This document shows, one piece after another, positions 42,310 through 54,700 of a DNA stretch of 64,000 bases. Source of the stretch: Tubulanus polymorphus (lineage: Eukaryota > Nemertea > Palaeonemertea > Tubulaniformes > Tubulanidae); contig NW_027437439.1 of the NCBI RefSeq assembly GCF_964204645.1, positions 1 through 64,000 on the forward strand, in the 5' to 3' direction. The position numbers were made by a program, and so were the translations under genes. Within the stretch, counting starts at the first letter, position 1. Each line of letters begins with the position of its first letter. A model generated the notes under the pieces. The model saw only the letters and a list, made by a program, of their open reading frames with translations. It was not told where the DNA came from and made no database searches.

Positions 42310-45300
42310 CCATCTGTACTAGTACATTTCGTCAGCGTGTGTTATTTGCTTATGGTCGCGCTGTGGTCGCTTCGAGCGTTCGCTGCTACTAGACATTCGA
42401 GCAAAACATTAAATGTTCTATTTCCTGATTCGGTGATAAATACAGATGAACATTCGAATGAGATCGATGAGACCGGACTGATAAGTAAAGACCATCATTG
42501 AAATGACGATTTATAATTATCAATATCATTATCAATATCATCATAATAATTTATTTCGTCCTCAAAATGCTATAACACTTACCTACAAACACGGTATGTT
42601 TTATCGCGATAAATATTACGATGATACAATGAGGAATCGATGACAGGAACCGGTGCCATTAACGCCGTGCGTCCACATTTACCCGCCGTGATACTGGTAC
42701 GATTTTAAATCAATGAGTGAGCGAATCATCTAGTGCATATTACATATATTTTTTAAACGTAACGCTATGCTCATATTAAATGCTCATCTTGCGGGGGACT
42801 CGGTTTAAAAGTGATGCAATTTTATGTTAAGCGTCAATGTCTTACTGCGGTTTTCTCCGGGCAGGACCGATGTCCTCATATCGTGTTGCAAGAAAAATTT
42901 GATCAATGTGTGCCTTATAAGTATGGTGCCAGATTCTGAAAATATTCAGAAAAATGCTCCGACAAACAATTTTGGTTTTGTCACCCGCGACAAATCAATA
43001 TTTTGGTGTTTTGCTTGCAGCAAATCAATATTTTGGTTTTGTCGCGTTATTTTCATATTTATATAAATGAGTGTATTTCATTATGTCGCCCTCGTTTGCA
43101 TATTCGTGACTTTTTTATAGCCCGATCAGCCACCATAGTGATACCATGCAAAGAAATAGCCTCCCTTCTTATCAGCCCTTATTGGAAACGTGATGAGGGC
43201 GGCAGGTCTTCATTTTAACTTCCTTTTTATAAAAGAGCACTTCGCTACCGAAATACTCCCCTGCCACAGTAACACTCGGGTAGCGACCGTGTGAAGAAAA
43301 ACATGAACACGTGTAATATGGTGTATCTAGATGCGTGTGGGAAGGTTTTACTTGAAAAGAGAAGCGAAAACAGATTTCAGCGAGTGGGATGCGCATTTTC
43401 ATTTCTATTTCTTTACCAACGAACATTTTTGACGCGCGCGCGGAAAATGAAACTGATTAGAAACAAGGCGATTTTATTTTTTGCGTGGCCTTACATAATT
43501 TCTGCTGCACAAAAACACTGTCATTTTAATATTGATAAATAACTGATCAGTTGAAATCCATGATTCTTCGATAGCATTGATAGATGCCAATAGTTCGTTA
43601 ATAAGTGTAGCTGCATGTCTAGAATGCGCGGCGGTTGTGCGAAATTAAATGTATTATTTGAATACAACCTGATATGATATTTGAAACTTGATTTTGTTCA
43701 TTTTTTTGTACATCCTCGAAATTGCTTATCATAACAGTATCATGTGTTTTACCGTCGTAGGATTACCGTATTGGCTTTAGTAGTAGCAGTTGTTTGTTAA
43801 TCATATTGGCTTTGACTTATTTCCTACTTTTATATATCTTATATATGAATTAATTATAATTTTTTATCGTTTAGAAATACTCAAATTAAAACTATAGCAG
43901 TAGCATGTTGGTAACCGAGGACACGTTCTCAAATTAGGTCAAGACGATTATTTCATGAGAAACTCCGAAAATTAAAGGGGTACGCTAATTAATGGACGTA
44001 TCGGCCCCACTCCGCGCGGTTGCGCCACCGCGCGGTATTTACGCGAAGCAGCAGAACACAAACATGGCCACTCTCCCAATTTTCAATGATAGAAATCGTG
44101 TGTGCATTTCAATTATTTCGGCTGTTAGGGTTTTAAGGCACGATATAAGTTGGTGATGTGATATGGCGATGTTAATTAATGATAATTCCGCAGTGAAGCT
44201 AGTCACGAACGGTGCCGATTGAGTGTACAGCTGCCAAAAACACTGAAATGTGCGTAGTTGCGTAACTATTTGCAGTGAATTGCAGACGAAACATGAAGCC
44301 TTAACGGCCGTTTAAAAAAAAAATTATACCAATCGCAATTGTAAAATAAAAATGAGATAGAACCTAAGTTAAAATTCTGGCCATTTCTAAAATGTTATTA
44401 CTAATTTCTAGTCAGTGCGGTACGTTTAGTTTTCGAACAATAATGAGGGGTGGTAGGTAGTCATGCAATTCAAGTCATCATTTATTACACGTTAATTCCG
44501 TGTTGTTGAAAATCTCGCGAGTCCTGGACCAAACCCCAATGAATCTGTGATCTGTGTGCTGGCCACAAATGCACACAGATCACACTACACTACCCATTAC
44601 ACACTCCAGTACCCACAGCTTTCATATATCAATCCAAATATTTAGTGTCTTTCTTCCTGGATAACTTTTTATTGCGACAGCAAGTCTGAGTTCACTTCAA
44701 TTTACATTGTTTCCATTGATAAAGGAATGATTAGTTAGTATATTGAAAGAGATTATTATAGTTTGTTATTATTACCGATAAACCTAACTTAGAGAACAAA
44801 CCTCACAACTCAATGTAATGAATGGCTAAATAATGATTTGAGTGTTTTTTGGTACCTGAAAATAGATTTTCGTTAATTTGTCGCTAATCTTATTATTCTT
44901 ATAGCAGTTGAATGATAAACCACTTTTTGTACTGGGGAATAAAAGACTAAAGGATACATTGAATGTTATGAATCATATAACCGCATTGCGTCTTAAAAAT
45001 CGACCCTACTTCATGAATATGCATGTCAGAGACGTCGAAAACTATATGTTTGTTAGTTTCGGGCTGAATTTATAGAACAATAATTAAACATGGGTAAAAA
45101 ACAAAAACAACAACAAAAGTGGTGAAATATTGATGTAACACCTTTTTACGCCAGTGGAGAAATAATTCGAATGCTTAAACTGTTCAGTAACGTGCATTTC
45201 AGGCGAATTGGGTATGCGATCGAAAGTTGCCTCGACTAAACAAATTTTGGACTTCAATATGAGATGAATACTTGCCCGGGCGTGCCTAGATAGCAAATAT

Positions 45301-46377
45301 AAATACAACAACTGTGGACCTGAGACTGAAGAGACGAGAACTTACTTTGACCGTCCGCAGTATCGACAAGATAATACGGTTTAGCGGCGAGTGGATTAAC
45401 TGCTTAATAGACTAAGTATACCATTTGTACATAGTTTGAATCGACCGCTGCGTGAGCAATCGCTATAGTTTGAATCAGTGAGACTCCATTTTCTGAATAA
45501 TTTATGTTTGATAATATGCTTTCATGCCTTCAGTTCATATTAGTTCATTTCCATATTGATGATAAATAATTTAAACGAATTTTCGATGATTCGGTTATTT
45601 CATTTAGGGAACTTCAATTACAATAACTCGCGGAAGGGGGTGGGGGTTAAGGCCTCCCACGGATTCATCACGACTGCCGAACTATCGATTTATTGCGGTG
45701 CGAGATAACATTGAATTGAATTGAAGTTTCAAATATATATAATGCAAGCAGTAGATTTAACCTGTCTCTCTTTTAGATGCTGTTGATATTTTAGATATAT
45801 TTGATTTTGTTTATAATAATTGTTTAATAGGTTTTTTACTTGTTATTGTGCTGTTCTATTTTTCAATTATAAGTTGTGATCGAAATACACACGTGAGAAT
45901 GTCTTATCCGTGTCTGTGGTCTCGCATTAGAAAATCAATAGTTCCAACTTTGGCATGTGTCTAATGAAAGGAGGTGGGGTGGGGGGGGGGGGGGGGTTAA
46001 AACGAATAAGACAGTTATTCTAATTGACGCAACTATTGACATTTTGAGATGCTCCCTTAATTTTCCCTGAGTTTGCATACACCACTCTCTATTTATTACG
46101 GTCCTGTAGTAGATATTCGAACTGATTATTCCTCGGTTGGTATATTCACTAGAATGCTCGTGTTACACTTGGGGCGAACCAAGATGGTAAAAACTACCAG
46201 CGAAAAAAGAATGAGAGATGTAAATTTTCGGTTAATATTATGAGCGATAAATTACCAAAATATCGGAGATTTCCACATTCGACACTAAAGTTACCGTCAA
46301 ATTCAACGCCTTAAACAATCAGGAAATCATCATCAATCGTGGCCTGTCGGCCAATGTATGTGTGCCCGCCCTACATA
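42310..46377. other. Long stretch without a recognised gene
   Basis: CpG-rich bit with CCGCGCGG twice at 44016-44038. A perfect 13-bp inverted repeat, GTGATCTGTGTGC, at 44547-44559 and 44571-44583. An ATTGAATTGAATTGAAG tail at 45711-45727 like that of the LINE at 28000. A G-rich run (G4TG16) at 45975-45996. Nothing else supported. Confidence 0.5.
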
Positions 46378-46379
46378 GA

Positions 46380-46605
46380 ACCAATTGTGTGGGTTAATTC
46401 GACTCTGAACCCAGTTACATAGCTGTGTGGGTTGTAATTTTACTCACGATCCATTTTGTTATAAGTATTTAATACGACCGTGGATCCACTTCCACATTTG
46501 TATGGGTTTTGGAAAAAAAATCTAGTTCAACAGTTGTGATGGCTGAATTTGTTTCTAGAACCAATTCCACAGTTGTGCGGGTTTTATTTGATGTAGAACT
46601 GATGT
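46380..46605 (-). repeat. Degenerate 39-bp repeat, reverse orientation
   Basis: CCAATTGTGTGGGTTAATTC, CCAGTTACATAGCTGTGTGG and CCAATTCCACAGTTGTGCGG recur at uneven spacing just before the VWD-like exon. Confidence 0.6.
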
Positions 46606-46677
46606 TAGAATTTAATGATAAATTTAATGTTGTAGAATTTAACTTATGAACAATATTAACTTTATTTGTATTTTTAG

Positions 46678-46977
46678 TATGACAACACGATATTACAGAA
46701 ACAGACAAGTTTGAACAGCGAAATCGTAGTTTACCCGCATAAAACTGGTGCGGTTAGATACGTCAGGATTTCCTACCCGGCCTGCAAGATAAATATCATG
46801 TATAAAGCATCGCACGGTACCGCATTCGTCGGTTTTGATGACGCCATGTATGCTAGAAATGTCGACGGTTTGTGCGGATCACGTGTCGGCGACAAGAACA
46901 ACGCATTCGTCGGTATTGATGACGCTATTAATTCATTTATAAAGTTAATGCAACAATGCGCTCTGGTGATATTATAA
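46678..46977 (+). CDS. Isolated exon resembling part of a von Willebrand type D domain (fragment)
   Basis: After a plausible acceptor (TTTTTAG ending at 46677) a frame is open to a TAA ending at 46977. It contains VRYVRISYPACKINIMYKAS followed by DGLCGSRVGDKNNAF. In VWD domains a hydrophobic strand pair is followed by GLCG, a D/N-rich loop and NDF, so the match is suggestive rather than strong. The residues GTAFVGFDDAM and NNAFVGIDDAI repeat each other about 35 residues apart, so part of the exon is internally duplicated. No partner exons were found within 4 kb on either side, and no clear donor precedes the stop. It could be a stray exon copy or a coincidence. Confidence 0.3.
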   Translation, partial: YDNTILQKQTSLNSEIVVYPHKTGAVRYVRISYPACKINIMYKASHGTAFVGFDDAMYARNVDGLCGSRVGDKNNAFVGIDDAINSFIKLMQQCALVIL

Positions 46978-47049
46978 ACATTGATATCGCCGACAATTCA
47001 ACTTGAATTATTGTCCATCCCATCGAAAGTGCGTAATTCTTACACAAAA

Positions 47050-47365
47050 ATTAATCTATATTTTTTCAGGATCAATAGACACCAATACTTCAATACTTGC
47101 AGTATTGTAATATTGTATGGGGAAATAGCTACCCATAGCTTCATAGACTCAATTTGTTACTCAAAAGAGCGGCCCGTATGATACTCAATGCCCCGTTTCT
47201 AGCCCACACTCGCCCTCTTCTTAAACAGGGCAATATCTTAAACCTGGTAGATTTAAATAAATTGCATGTAGCATCATTTATGTATAAGCTCAAAATGGCC
47301 GGTTGACAGAAAACTTTAATTATATATATAACCCCCGCTCTTACCACCTAGATCGCCAACTACTC
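47050..47365 (+). mobile_element. LINE A, C-terminal RT-downstream fragment (left half)
   Basis: Allowing frame changes, the sequence reads YCNIVWGNSY, LLLKRAARMILNAPFLAHTR, LLKQGNILNLVDLNKLHVA and NFNYIYNPRSYHLDRQL. This resembles the region after the RT in jockey/CR1-type ORF2 proteins. It stops where LINE B begins. Confidence 0.55.
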
Positions 47366-49470
47366 AATAATTAATAACTTATCACCTAAAAACAGCTGTG
47401 GCGGGGACGATAATTTAAGTAATAAGTTATTAAAACAAATTGTAATGAGCATTATTGGACCCCTCACTATTCTTTTCAATAAATCACTCCAGGAAGGCGT
47501 ATTTCCTGATAATATGAAAATAGCTAAAGTAACTCCCTTATTCAAAAATGGGAACAAAAAAATATTAACAAATTATCGACCTATATCATTACTCCCTGTT
47601 TTATCTAAGGTCCTTGAAAAACTTATCCACTCACGACTCTATAGTTTCCTAACAAAATATGGTATCCTAAATCCTAGCCAATATGGCTTTAGGCCATCGC
47701 ATTCTACAACGCATGCTATAACAGAATTTATAGGAAATCTAATTATAACTTTAGAAAAAAAACAGAAATCATTGGGTCTTTTTTAGATCTATCTAAAGCT
47801 TTTGATTCTATTAGTATTGATACTCTTTTAGTAAAACTAGATCATTATGGTATTAGAGGTCATGCCTACACTTGGTTTAAAAGTTATTTTAAAGATCGAA
47901 AAATTTTTACTAAATTTAATCAAACAAGTTCGAATCAGGATGATATATCGTATGGAATACCTCAAGGTTCGGTGCTAGGCCCTCTTCTTTTCCTGATTTA
48001 TGTAAATGATCTGAACACCAATTTAACCTTTACACAGGCGATTTCTTTTGCGGATGACACAAACCTGTGGATTACTAACAAAGACATTAATTGTCTGATC
48101 GAAGGCTTCAAAAAAGATGGTACGACTGTAATTGATTGGTTTCACTCTAATAAGTTAACTTTAAATATAGATAAAACTAAATGCATACTTTTTATGCCAA
48201 AGAAAGAAACAAAACAAAAGGAGAATATCAATATCCCTTTTGGATCTGAAGCGTTAAAACTATCTGTAATTTTTTAGGATAACAGATTGATGAAAACCTT
48301 ACCTGGGAGCCACATGTTAAACAACTAATTAACAAATTAAATAAAAGTCTCTATCTACTAAGGAGTGTAAAGAATATTCTACCTAGTTTGAGTAAAAAAC
48401 TTATTTACAATAGTTATATACATAGCCATCTTGTGTATGCCCTTATTGTATGGGGACCTATGCTAACAGTCAAACAATCTAACTCTATTTTCAAAATTCA
48501 AAAGAAAGCGGTTAGACTAATTAATAATTCAGCCTATAATGCACCAACAGGGCCAATATTTAAGAAATATAGTATATTGAAATTCCAAGACCTTATAGAA
48601 TTAGATCTACTGAAATTTGGATTCTGTCTTCTTCATAAATTGCTTCCACAGCGAGTACTAAACCTTTTCAACATAAATGCTGAATTCCACAATTACAATA
48701 CCCGTAGTCGCAATTTTACAAGAGCTCACTGTCACACGTCAAAACTTTTCCACTCCTCCTTTCTTGCGCAAGTCCCAATTGTCTGGCAAACCGCAAATAA
48801 TAACCAACATAATGCACCTAATTTATCTTGTCTTGTATCCCGATTTAAGAAATTGACTTTCAATAGTTATTCCTGATTATATAAATTATGTGTGGCACGA
48901 TACACTCTGTCATTATTTCTTGGTTTCATACCCCAAGTATTAATTATGTGTATGCTTAAACTACATGGTAAATCACCATTACTCCACTCAAATTAAATTA
49001 TTCGTATGAATATTTACCGTTTTACTATTATGTTAATATTACTTGGTGAGTACCATTATAAGCATCTTCATGTGTTACCAATTTTATACTTTGTTAAACA
49101 ATTGTCAATATATTATCATGATTGTCAATATATCATTATATTGACATTACCATGTGTTACTATTTTGTATAACATCTATTACTACTTATCATTCGCACTA
49201 CGATGTTACTATTACTATTATCATTCTCATTATGATTGTTATTTTCAATTTATTTATATTATTATGGATGAGTCCCATCATTATCATATGTTATATTATT
49301 GTAACTAATTCCATGATTTGTTAAATGATTACAATCATTTGTTAAACAATTATAATCAGCATAATATTATGTATAATTATTTATTTTGTATTTTTATTAT
49401 TTTGTTTTTTTATTATTATTATTACTGTTATTATTATTATTATTATTACTATTATTATTATTAACTACGA
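47366..49470 (+). mobile_element. LINE B, 5'-truncated jockey/CR1-type non-LTR retrotransposon
   Basis: Starts in the RT at CGGDDNLSNKLLKQI, then VTPLFKNGNKKILTNYRPIS, LPVLSKVLEKLIHSRLYSFL and YGFRPSHSTTHAI. After a frameshift near 47786 and a few stops come GSVLGPLLFLIYVNDL, FADDTNLW (the catalytic FADD box) and LTLNIDKTKCILF. A stop at 48277 is followed by the C-terminal frame 48388-48876 (LVYALIVWGPM, VRLINNSAYNAP). Then comes an AT-rich 3' part ending in (ATT)n. Endonuclease absent. Dead element, but much of the RT is readable, so fairly recent. Confidence 0.85.
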
Positions 49471-49896
49471 ATTCGCATGGATTTATGTGGGCCATTTTGC
49501 CGCACAACTAAGCGATCATTTTCCATAAGTATATTTGGACCGAAACTGTGCAGAAATGATATTATTCCTATTATGAGAAACAAACCATCATTGAATTCAT
49601 TCAAATCTCATTATAAACGACACCTTCTAACATCTTATTGATAAGCCATTAAGCTATAATTGTACCCAAACTAATGATATTTTTTTCCATCAGTATCACA
49701 CTTGCAGATTCCCTCATCACCCACTGTATTTCGTAGCGAGTATCTACAACGATTTTGATGTTTTGCGTCGGGGATTCAATCAGACAAATCCCTTAGGATT
49801 TTTTTGAAATCCCCGACTGTCCTGCTTTATAATGTAAATTCATCCATGTAACAAAATTTGTACTTGCAGGACTGTCGAAATAAATGAAATGAAATA
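49470..49896 (+). mobile_element. LINE A, right half with 3' tail
   Basis: Reads CRTTKRSFSISIFGPKL and IIPIMRNKPSLNSFKSHYKR, LLTSY, stop (49639). This is the usual C-terminus of jockey/CR1-type ORF2. It is followed by a 3' region ending AATAAATGAAATGAAAT. Confidence 0.65.
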
Positions 49897-51365
49897 CTTT
49901 TTACCGAAGAAAATGGTAGATTAAAATTGTTGCACTGTTGCATTAACTTTATGATTGAGTTATATCAAAAACGTTTATTATCAGCTGAGTTCATGGATAT
50001 TTTTACTTTGAAATGGCGCCTGGAAACTGTAAAAAGACTTCCCCTCTTCAAAAATAGCAACCGGCCTATATGCCGAGTTACCGAGAATAAATACATTGAA
50101 GGACATTTGATATTGGATCACTGTCAAGGGGAATGTTAATGTTTCAGTGAATTCTTATTGTCGGATCAGAAAATTAAATTCCAAGCCGTGTGTAACTAGG
50201 CCTATTGCAGATATACATTTTTGGGGACGAATATATAATTCTCACTTACGATTCATAACCTTTAAACGTTGTTGTAAGCTACAATTTTGCAATGTGGTAA
50301 CAAAATATACCAATAATATAATACTAATTACTGCAATTCAATGCAATAACCAATGACCTTAAAATTCAGCACACAACCAAAGACCACGCCGACTTCGCAA
50401 TTGATTGTGCTTACAATATATGCATCAAGCTTGGAATTTAATTTTAATTTTCCGATCCGACAAAAAAGAATTCAATAAAGCAAATTCTATTCAACACTCC
50501 GGTGGCGATAAAACAAACTGGAAGACCTGAGACACCAGTGCCCACTAAGCTCAATAATTCGAAAATTAGTCATAGGAAGACTAGACTGGACAAGAACTTC
50601 TTCAACTGCTCTGGTGCATTTGCTCCCGCTATTGATTAATATCGACGCTTATACCCGTAGCCAGCCATGTCTTTGGTATCTATTTTCACGAACTTGGACC
50701 TTTTTTTATGGTGCACACCAAAGGCGCGTATAGTTTTTCGATGCGAGTTGTCCCCGTTGAGAATTTTGAAAATAAGCAGCCAAGAGGAGGAATTTCAGAA
50801 GTTGTGGTGGAAGAAATTACGCTTCATTACATGCAATTCGGGCTCGATTCAGGAACATTTGAAAGTATGCGCTGATTTCGAACGAGAACTACCGAAAAGT
50901 CGTCGCCAAGGAGTGAATCTTTTAAAATCGATGCCCAAATGTTCGCTACGCCGGCATCAGAATGGACTTTCCTAGATGAGCCATAGCCCATCCAACTACT
51001 GACCCGTGACTTGAAATTAAAACAAATCGTTTTGTTTCGGTATAAACGTCACCAAACTAGGCCGAAACCTGATGGTTGTAATCGACTGTGATCGGATTTG
51101 GCTTTGTAAAGATTCAAATCAGAATCTAGTGTGATCATAGAGCGAAATCAAAACTGAAATGTTTAAGTGTAAATATTGTTATGACACTGCAGAATATTTC
51201 GAACTAAAAAAAGGAAAATGTGGCCTTAGGATTAGATGATTTTAACTCAAACAACCTGAACGCAGTTCGGGAGCGAAATTCAATATTTTTTGCGAACTAA
51301 TTGCACATGATTATAAACACGATATTATTGAAACGCGCCAAAATTTAGAAACCTCGGTAATTACA
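49897..51365. other. No gene recognised
   Basis: Frames of 70-102 codons occur (for example 50667-50975) but show no family motif, splice context or codon pattern that would support a gene. Confidence 0.45.
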
Positions 51366-51600
51366 GCGAAACCGAGAACAGATGAAAGTTTTACAAATAC
51401 GAGACTGGCGCCAGTTTGATGGGGGATTATCTGACAAAACAATTAGACTCGATCGATTCCTGAACTGTACGCCTAAACGTACACAACTCCCGTCATTAAA
51501 GCGAAGCCGAACCGATGAGAGTGACAGAAATACGACACTGGCGCCAGTTTGATGGGAGATTATTTTACAAAATAATTAGACTCGATCAATTCGTCAACTT
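51366..51600 (+). promoter_or_regulatory. 133-bp tandem duplication directly upstream of the GRL101-like gene
   Basis: ACTGGCGCCAGTTTGATGGG occurs at 51404 and 51537. The surrounding words (GCGAAACCGAGAACAGATGA / GCGAAGCCGAACCGATGAGA; ACAAAACAATTAGACTCGAT / ACAAAATAATTAGACTCGAT) are also repeated. The unit carries the palindrome CTGGCGCCAG and ends about 110 bp before the start codon. A doubled promoter segment is inferred. Confidence 0.6.
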
Positions 51601-51707
51601 TTAACTTTAGCGAATTCGTCATTACTTTGTAGCCACATTTTTGAGAACTGCCGTGCAAACTAAGTTGCTAATCATGCGTTCGTTTTGAAGGGCAAATTAA
51701 GTTCAAT

Positions 51708-54700
51708 ATGCAGCGAATGAAAGCGTTGTTCGTAGTTTTACTGATCGCTTGCGGAGACTGTATATTTACGCGGGCTGATCGCACAAACTCTGTCGAGGAA
51801 GCCGCGTCTGTTACAGTCAGTTCATCTTGTAACAACACTCAATACTCCGTCGATTCTACGTCTGGTTACATCGTTTCACCGAATTATCCGTCGTTAGTGC
51901 GCGGTGTTGAATGTCGTTGGTTCGTCAACAGCTCTTTACCGGGAAGTTTTCTCGTTCAAGTTTACTACGACATCGAGCCGTCGATATTCTGTAACGAAAA
52001 CTACCTTCTCGTCGGTGAGTCCGACAACAAACTCTGCGCTAGCGGAAGAAAACAACTAGATATCCGCAGTAACGATTTGATTTCGTTGTTGTTTAGGAGT
52101 AACGTCGATGGAGCGCGAGGTAGTCGGGTTTATATCATATATCGTTTCGAAGAACAGAGTCGCTTGAAATTGATACAACATGAATGCAACAAATATTCAG
52201 TAAAAGAATTACCAACTCAAACAGGTTATGAATTCATGATTTCTACCCGGAGATGTAAATTGTTGTTAGAATGGATCTGGATGATAGACGGGTTTGCATT
52301 GAATCTAACGTTTATACAGATAGATTATAGATTATATCCCGGTGAGGATCCAATGAAAACTCGTCCTAAAATTTACGACGGACGGAACAGCACCAGTGAA
52401 CCTATAGCTCTTATACGAGAACAAACCGGACATCCACCGTCATCGTTTTATACTAAAAGTAATAAAGCCCTCATTGAATTTGAAAATAGGAATTTGTTTA
52501 AGTCGCAGTTATTCGTCCAAGCTTACAAAATATCAGATTGGAACATCTCTAAACCGTTAATTCAAGTCTATAATAAATCAGGACTGCTCACTACAATTGA
52601 TGGAATACCACATATAGTAACTAAGTCTAAACACTTATACTGCTGGTCTATCACAGTCGATGTTCTGCAGTACGTCGTCTTCAACTGGACACGTGATCTC
52701 GTCTCGTCACCAGGTGTCGTTGGTGTATATAAACAGGAAGGGTTACGTATTGTGAGAACTGATATTTTATTCAGTTTCAACCATCTTAAATCTCTGAGTG
52801 TAAAATCAGACGGATTTCTCGTGATTCTGTGCGTTTTAACGACATCGGATTTTTTAAGATCGAATTTGAAAATACAATTCAAAGTGAAATCAATGACAAT
52901 ATCAGACGTCTACGTCAACAAGCCAAGGATATCGGTAAGTTTATTACAGTGATTTGTAAATTTGCTATGCATGTTATAATGATGATAATAATGATAAGGA
53001 TAACGATAACGATAGCGATAGCGGAAGCGGCAACACTGCACAATAGATAATGTGTTCATTCTGTATTCGTTAAGTGAACTTCTAAAATAGCAGAAAAAAG
53101 CTCTATTGTGCATTTATAAACTTTGTCAAAGCTTTTGATTTGGTGTGGCGAGCAGGGTTGTGGCAAAAGCTTTTGAATAATGGTATAAACGAAAACGTAT
53201 TTAATCTCATACGTAATGTGTATAGTAACGTTATATACTGTAATGAATGGAAGCTCGAAGTAAATATCAGAAAAACAAAAGTACTCATTTTTGGCACAAG
53301 AGCTCAAAGGAATAATGTCCGATTTATTATGGGTAATCAAAACATCGAAATTGTTAGTACATACAAGTATCCTGGTATCCCCTACAACAAAACAGAAGTT
53401 TCCTAGCAACAAAGAAATATCTAATTAGTCGAGCAAAAAGAGCTCTCCATGTTTTGTACACGCGTATACATACTCTAAACCTACCACTGGACTGCCAGCT
53501 TAAACTTTTCGATCCGACTATCGTTCCTATTCTAACATATGGCTGTGAGGTCTGGAGGTTCTCCAACCTACAGTAAGTAGAAAATGTCCATATTTCCTTT
53601 CTGAGGCGCATATTACATCTCAGAAAGTACTCCATCTTATATGTTGTATGGTGAAACTGGTAGACACCCTCTTTCGATCACGATTAAAGTGAGAATTCTA
53701 ACTTTTTCGGCACAAACAGTCTCATCCGCTTTCGGTAAATTGTCGCATATTCTATATAGGCCTGTTATGAAATTATCCCGAGGAATGGAGATGCTCCAAA
53801 TATCAAATGGTTCCAAAATATAAGAAATACCCTATACCCCGTTGGATTAAATAATATATGGGATTCGCAATCATTCCCAAATGTTAATTGGCTCAAAGCA
53901 ACATCCAAACAACGGTTACTAGATCAATATAAGCAATCATGGACTAGCTCCATACGCGATTCTACTAAAGGTTCTCACTAAATGTTTTTCAAAACCGATC
54001 TACTCCTGGAAAACCGTCTCTGATCTTTCGGATAACCTCATAATTAATTTAACTACATTCCGTACTACAAATCATAAGCTCCCAATAGAAACTGGCAGAT
54101 GGAATAACTTAGGGCGTGCTGATAGAACATGTCAATTGTGTAATAATGGAATTGGGGACGAATTTCATTACCTTTTCAATTGTATATATTTAAATGATAG
54201 TATAGGGAATTAAATCTAGACAGAAGATTTTATACGAACCCCAACCTTTTCAAATATAAATTATTAATGCAAACTGAAGATAGAGCCGAACTTCGTAAAC
54301 TATGTGTATTTTTGTTGGTAGAATTATGAAAATTTTCAATTAATAGCTCACATGAAAATCGATATCTAACCATGTATCTATCTACTGTACGTTATTTATA
54401 ATGTATATATAACTAGAATTTTCTTTGTACCAAGAGTTTGTCGAATAAAGTAAAGTAAAGTAAAAGCGATAGCGGCAGCGACATCGACAGCAACAACCAC
54501 AACGACAATGATAATACAAATAATGATAATAATAATATTAATGATAATAATATGAGTGAGACTGAGGAATTCTTTCGTTTTTATCCTTTCTTCGAATCGA
54601 TGCAATTAAAATGTGTACACGAAATGTTTTCTCGATACGATTGTGCCATTCTATCTTAAGACCTGTAACAAATCGTAATATTCCGAGTGGAAATTATGTT

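Noticed and set aside
44547-44583. 13-bp perfect hairpin as a microRNA precursor
   Set aside because: The stem is too short for Drosha/Dicer processing.
50667-50975. 102-codon open frame as a gene
   Set aside because: No motif, no splice or promoter context, and composition like the surroundings.
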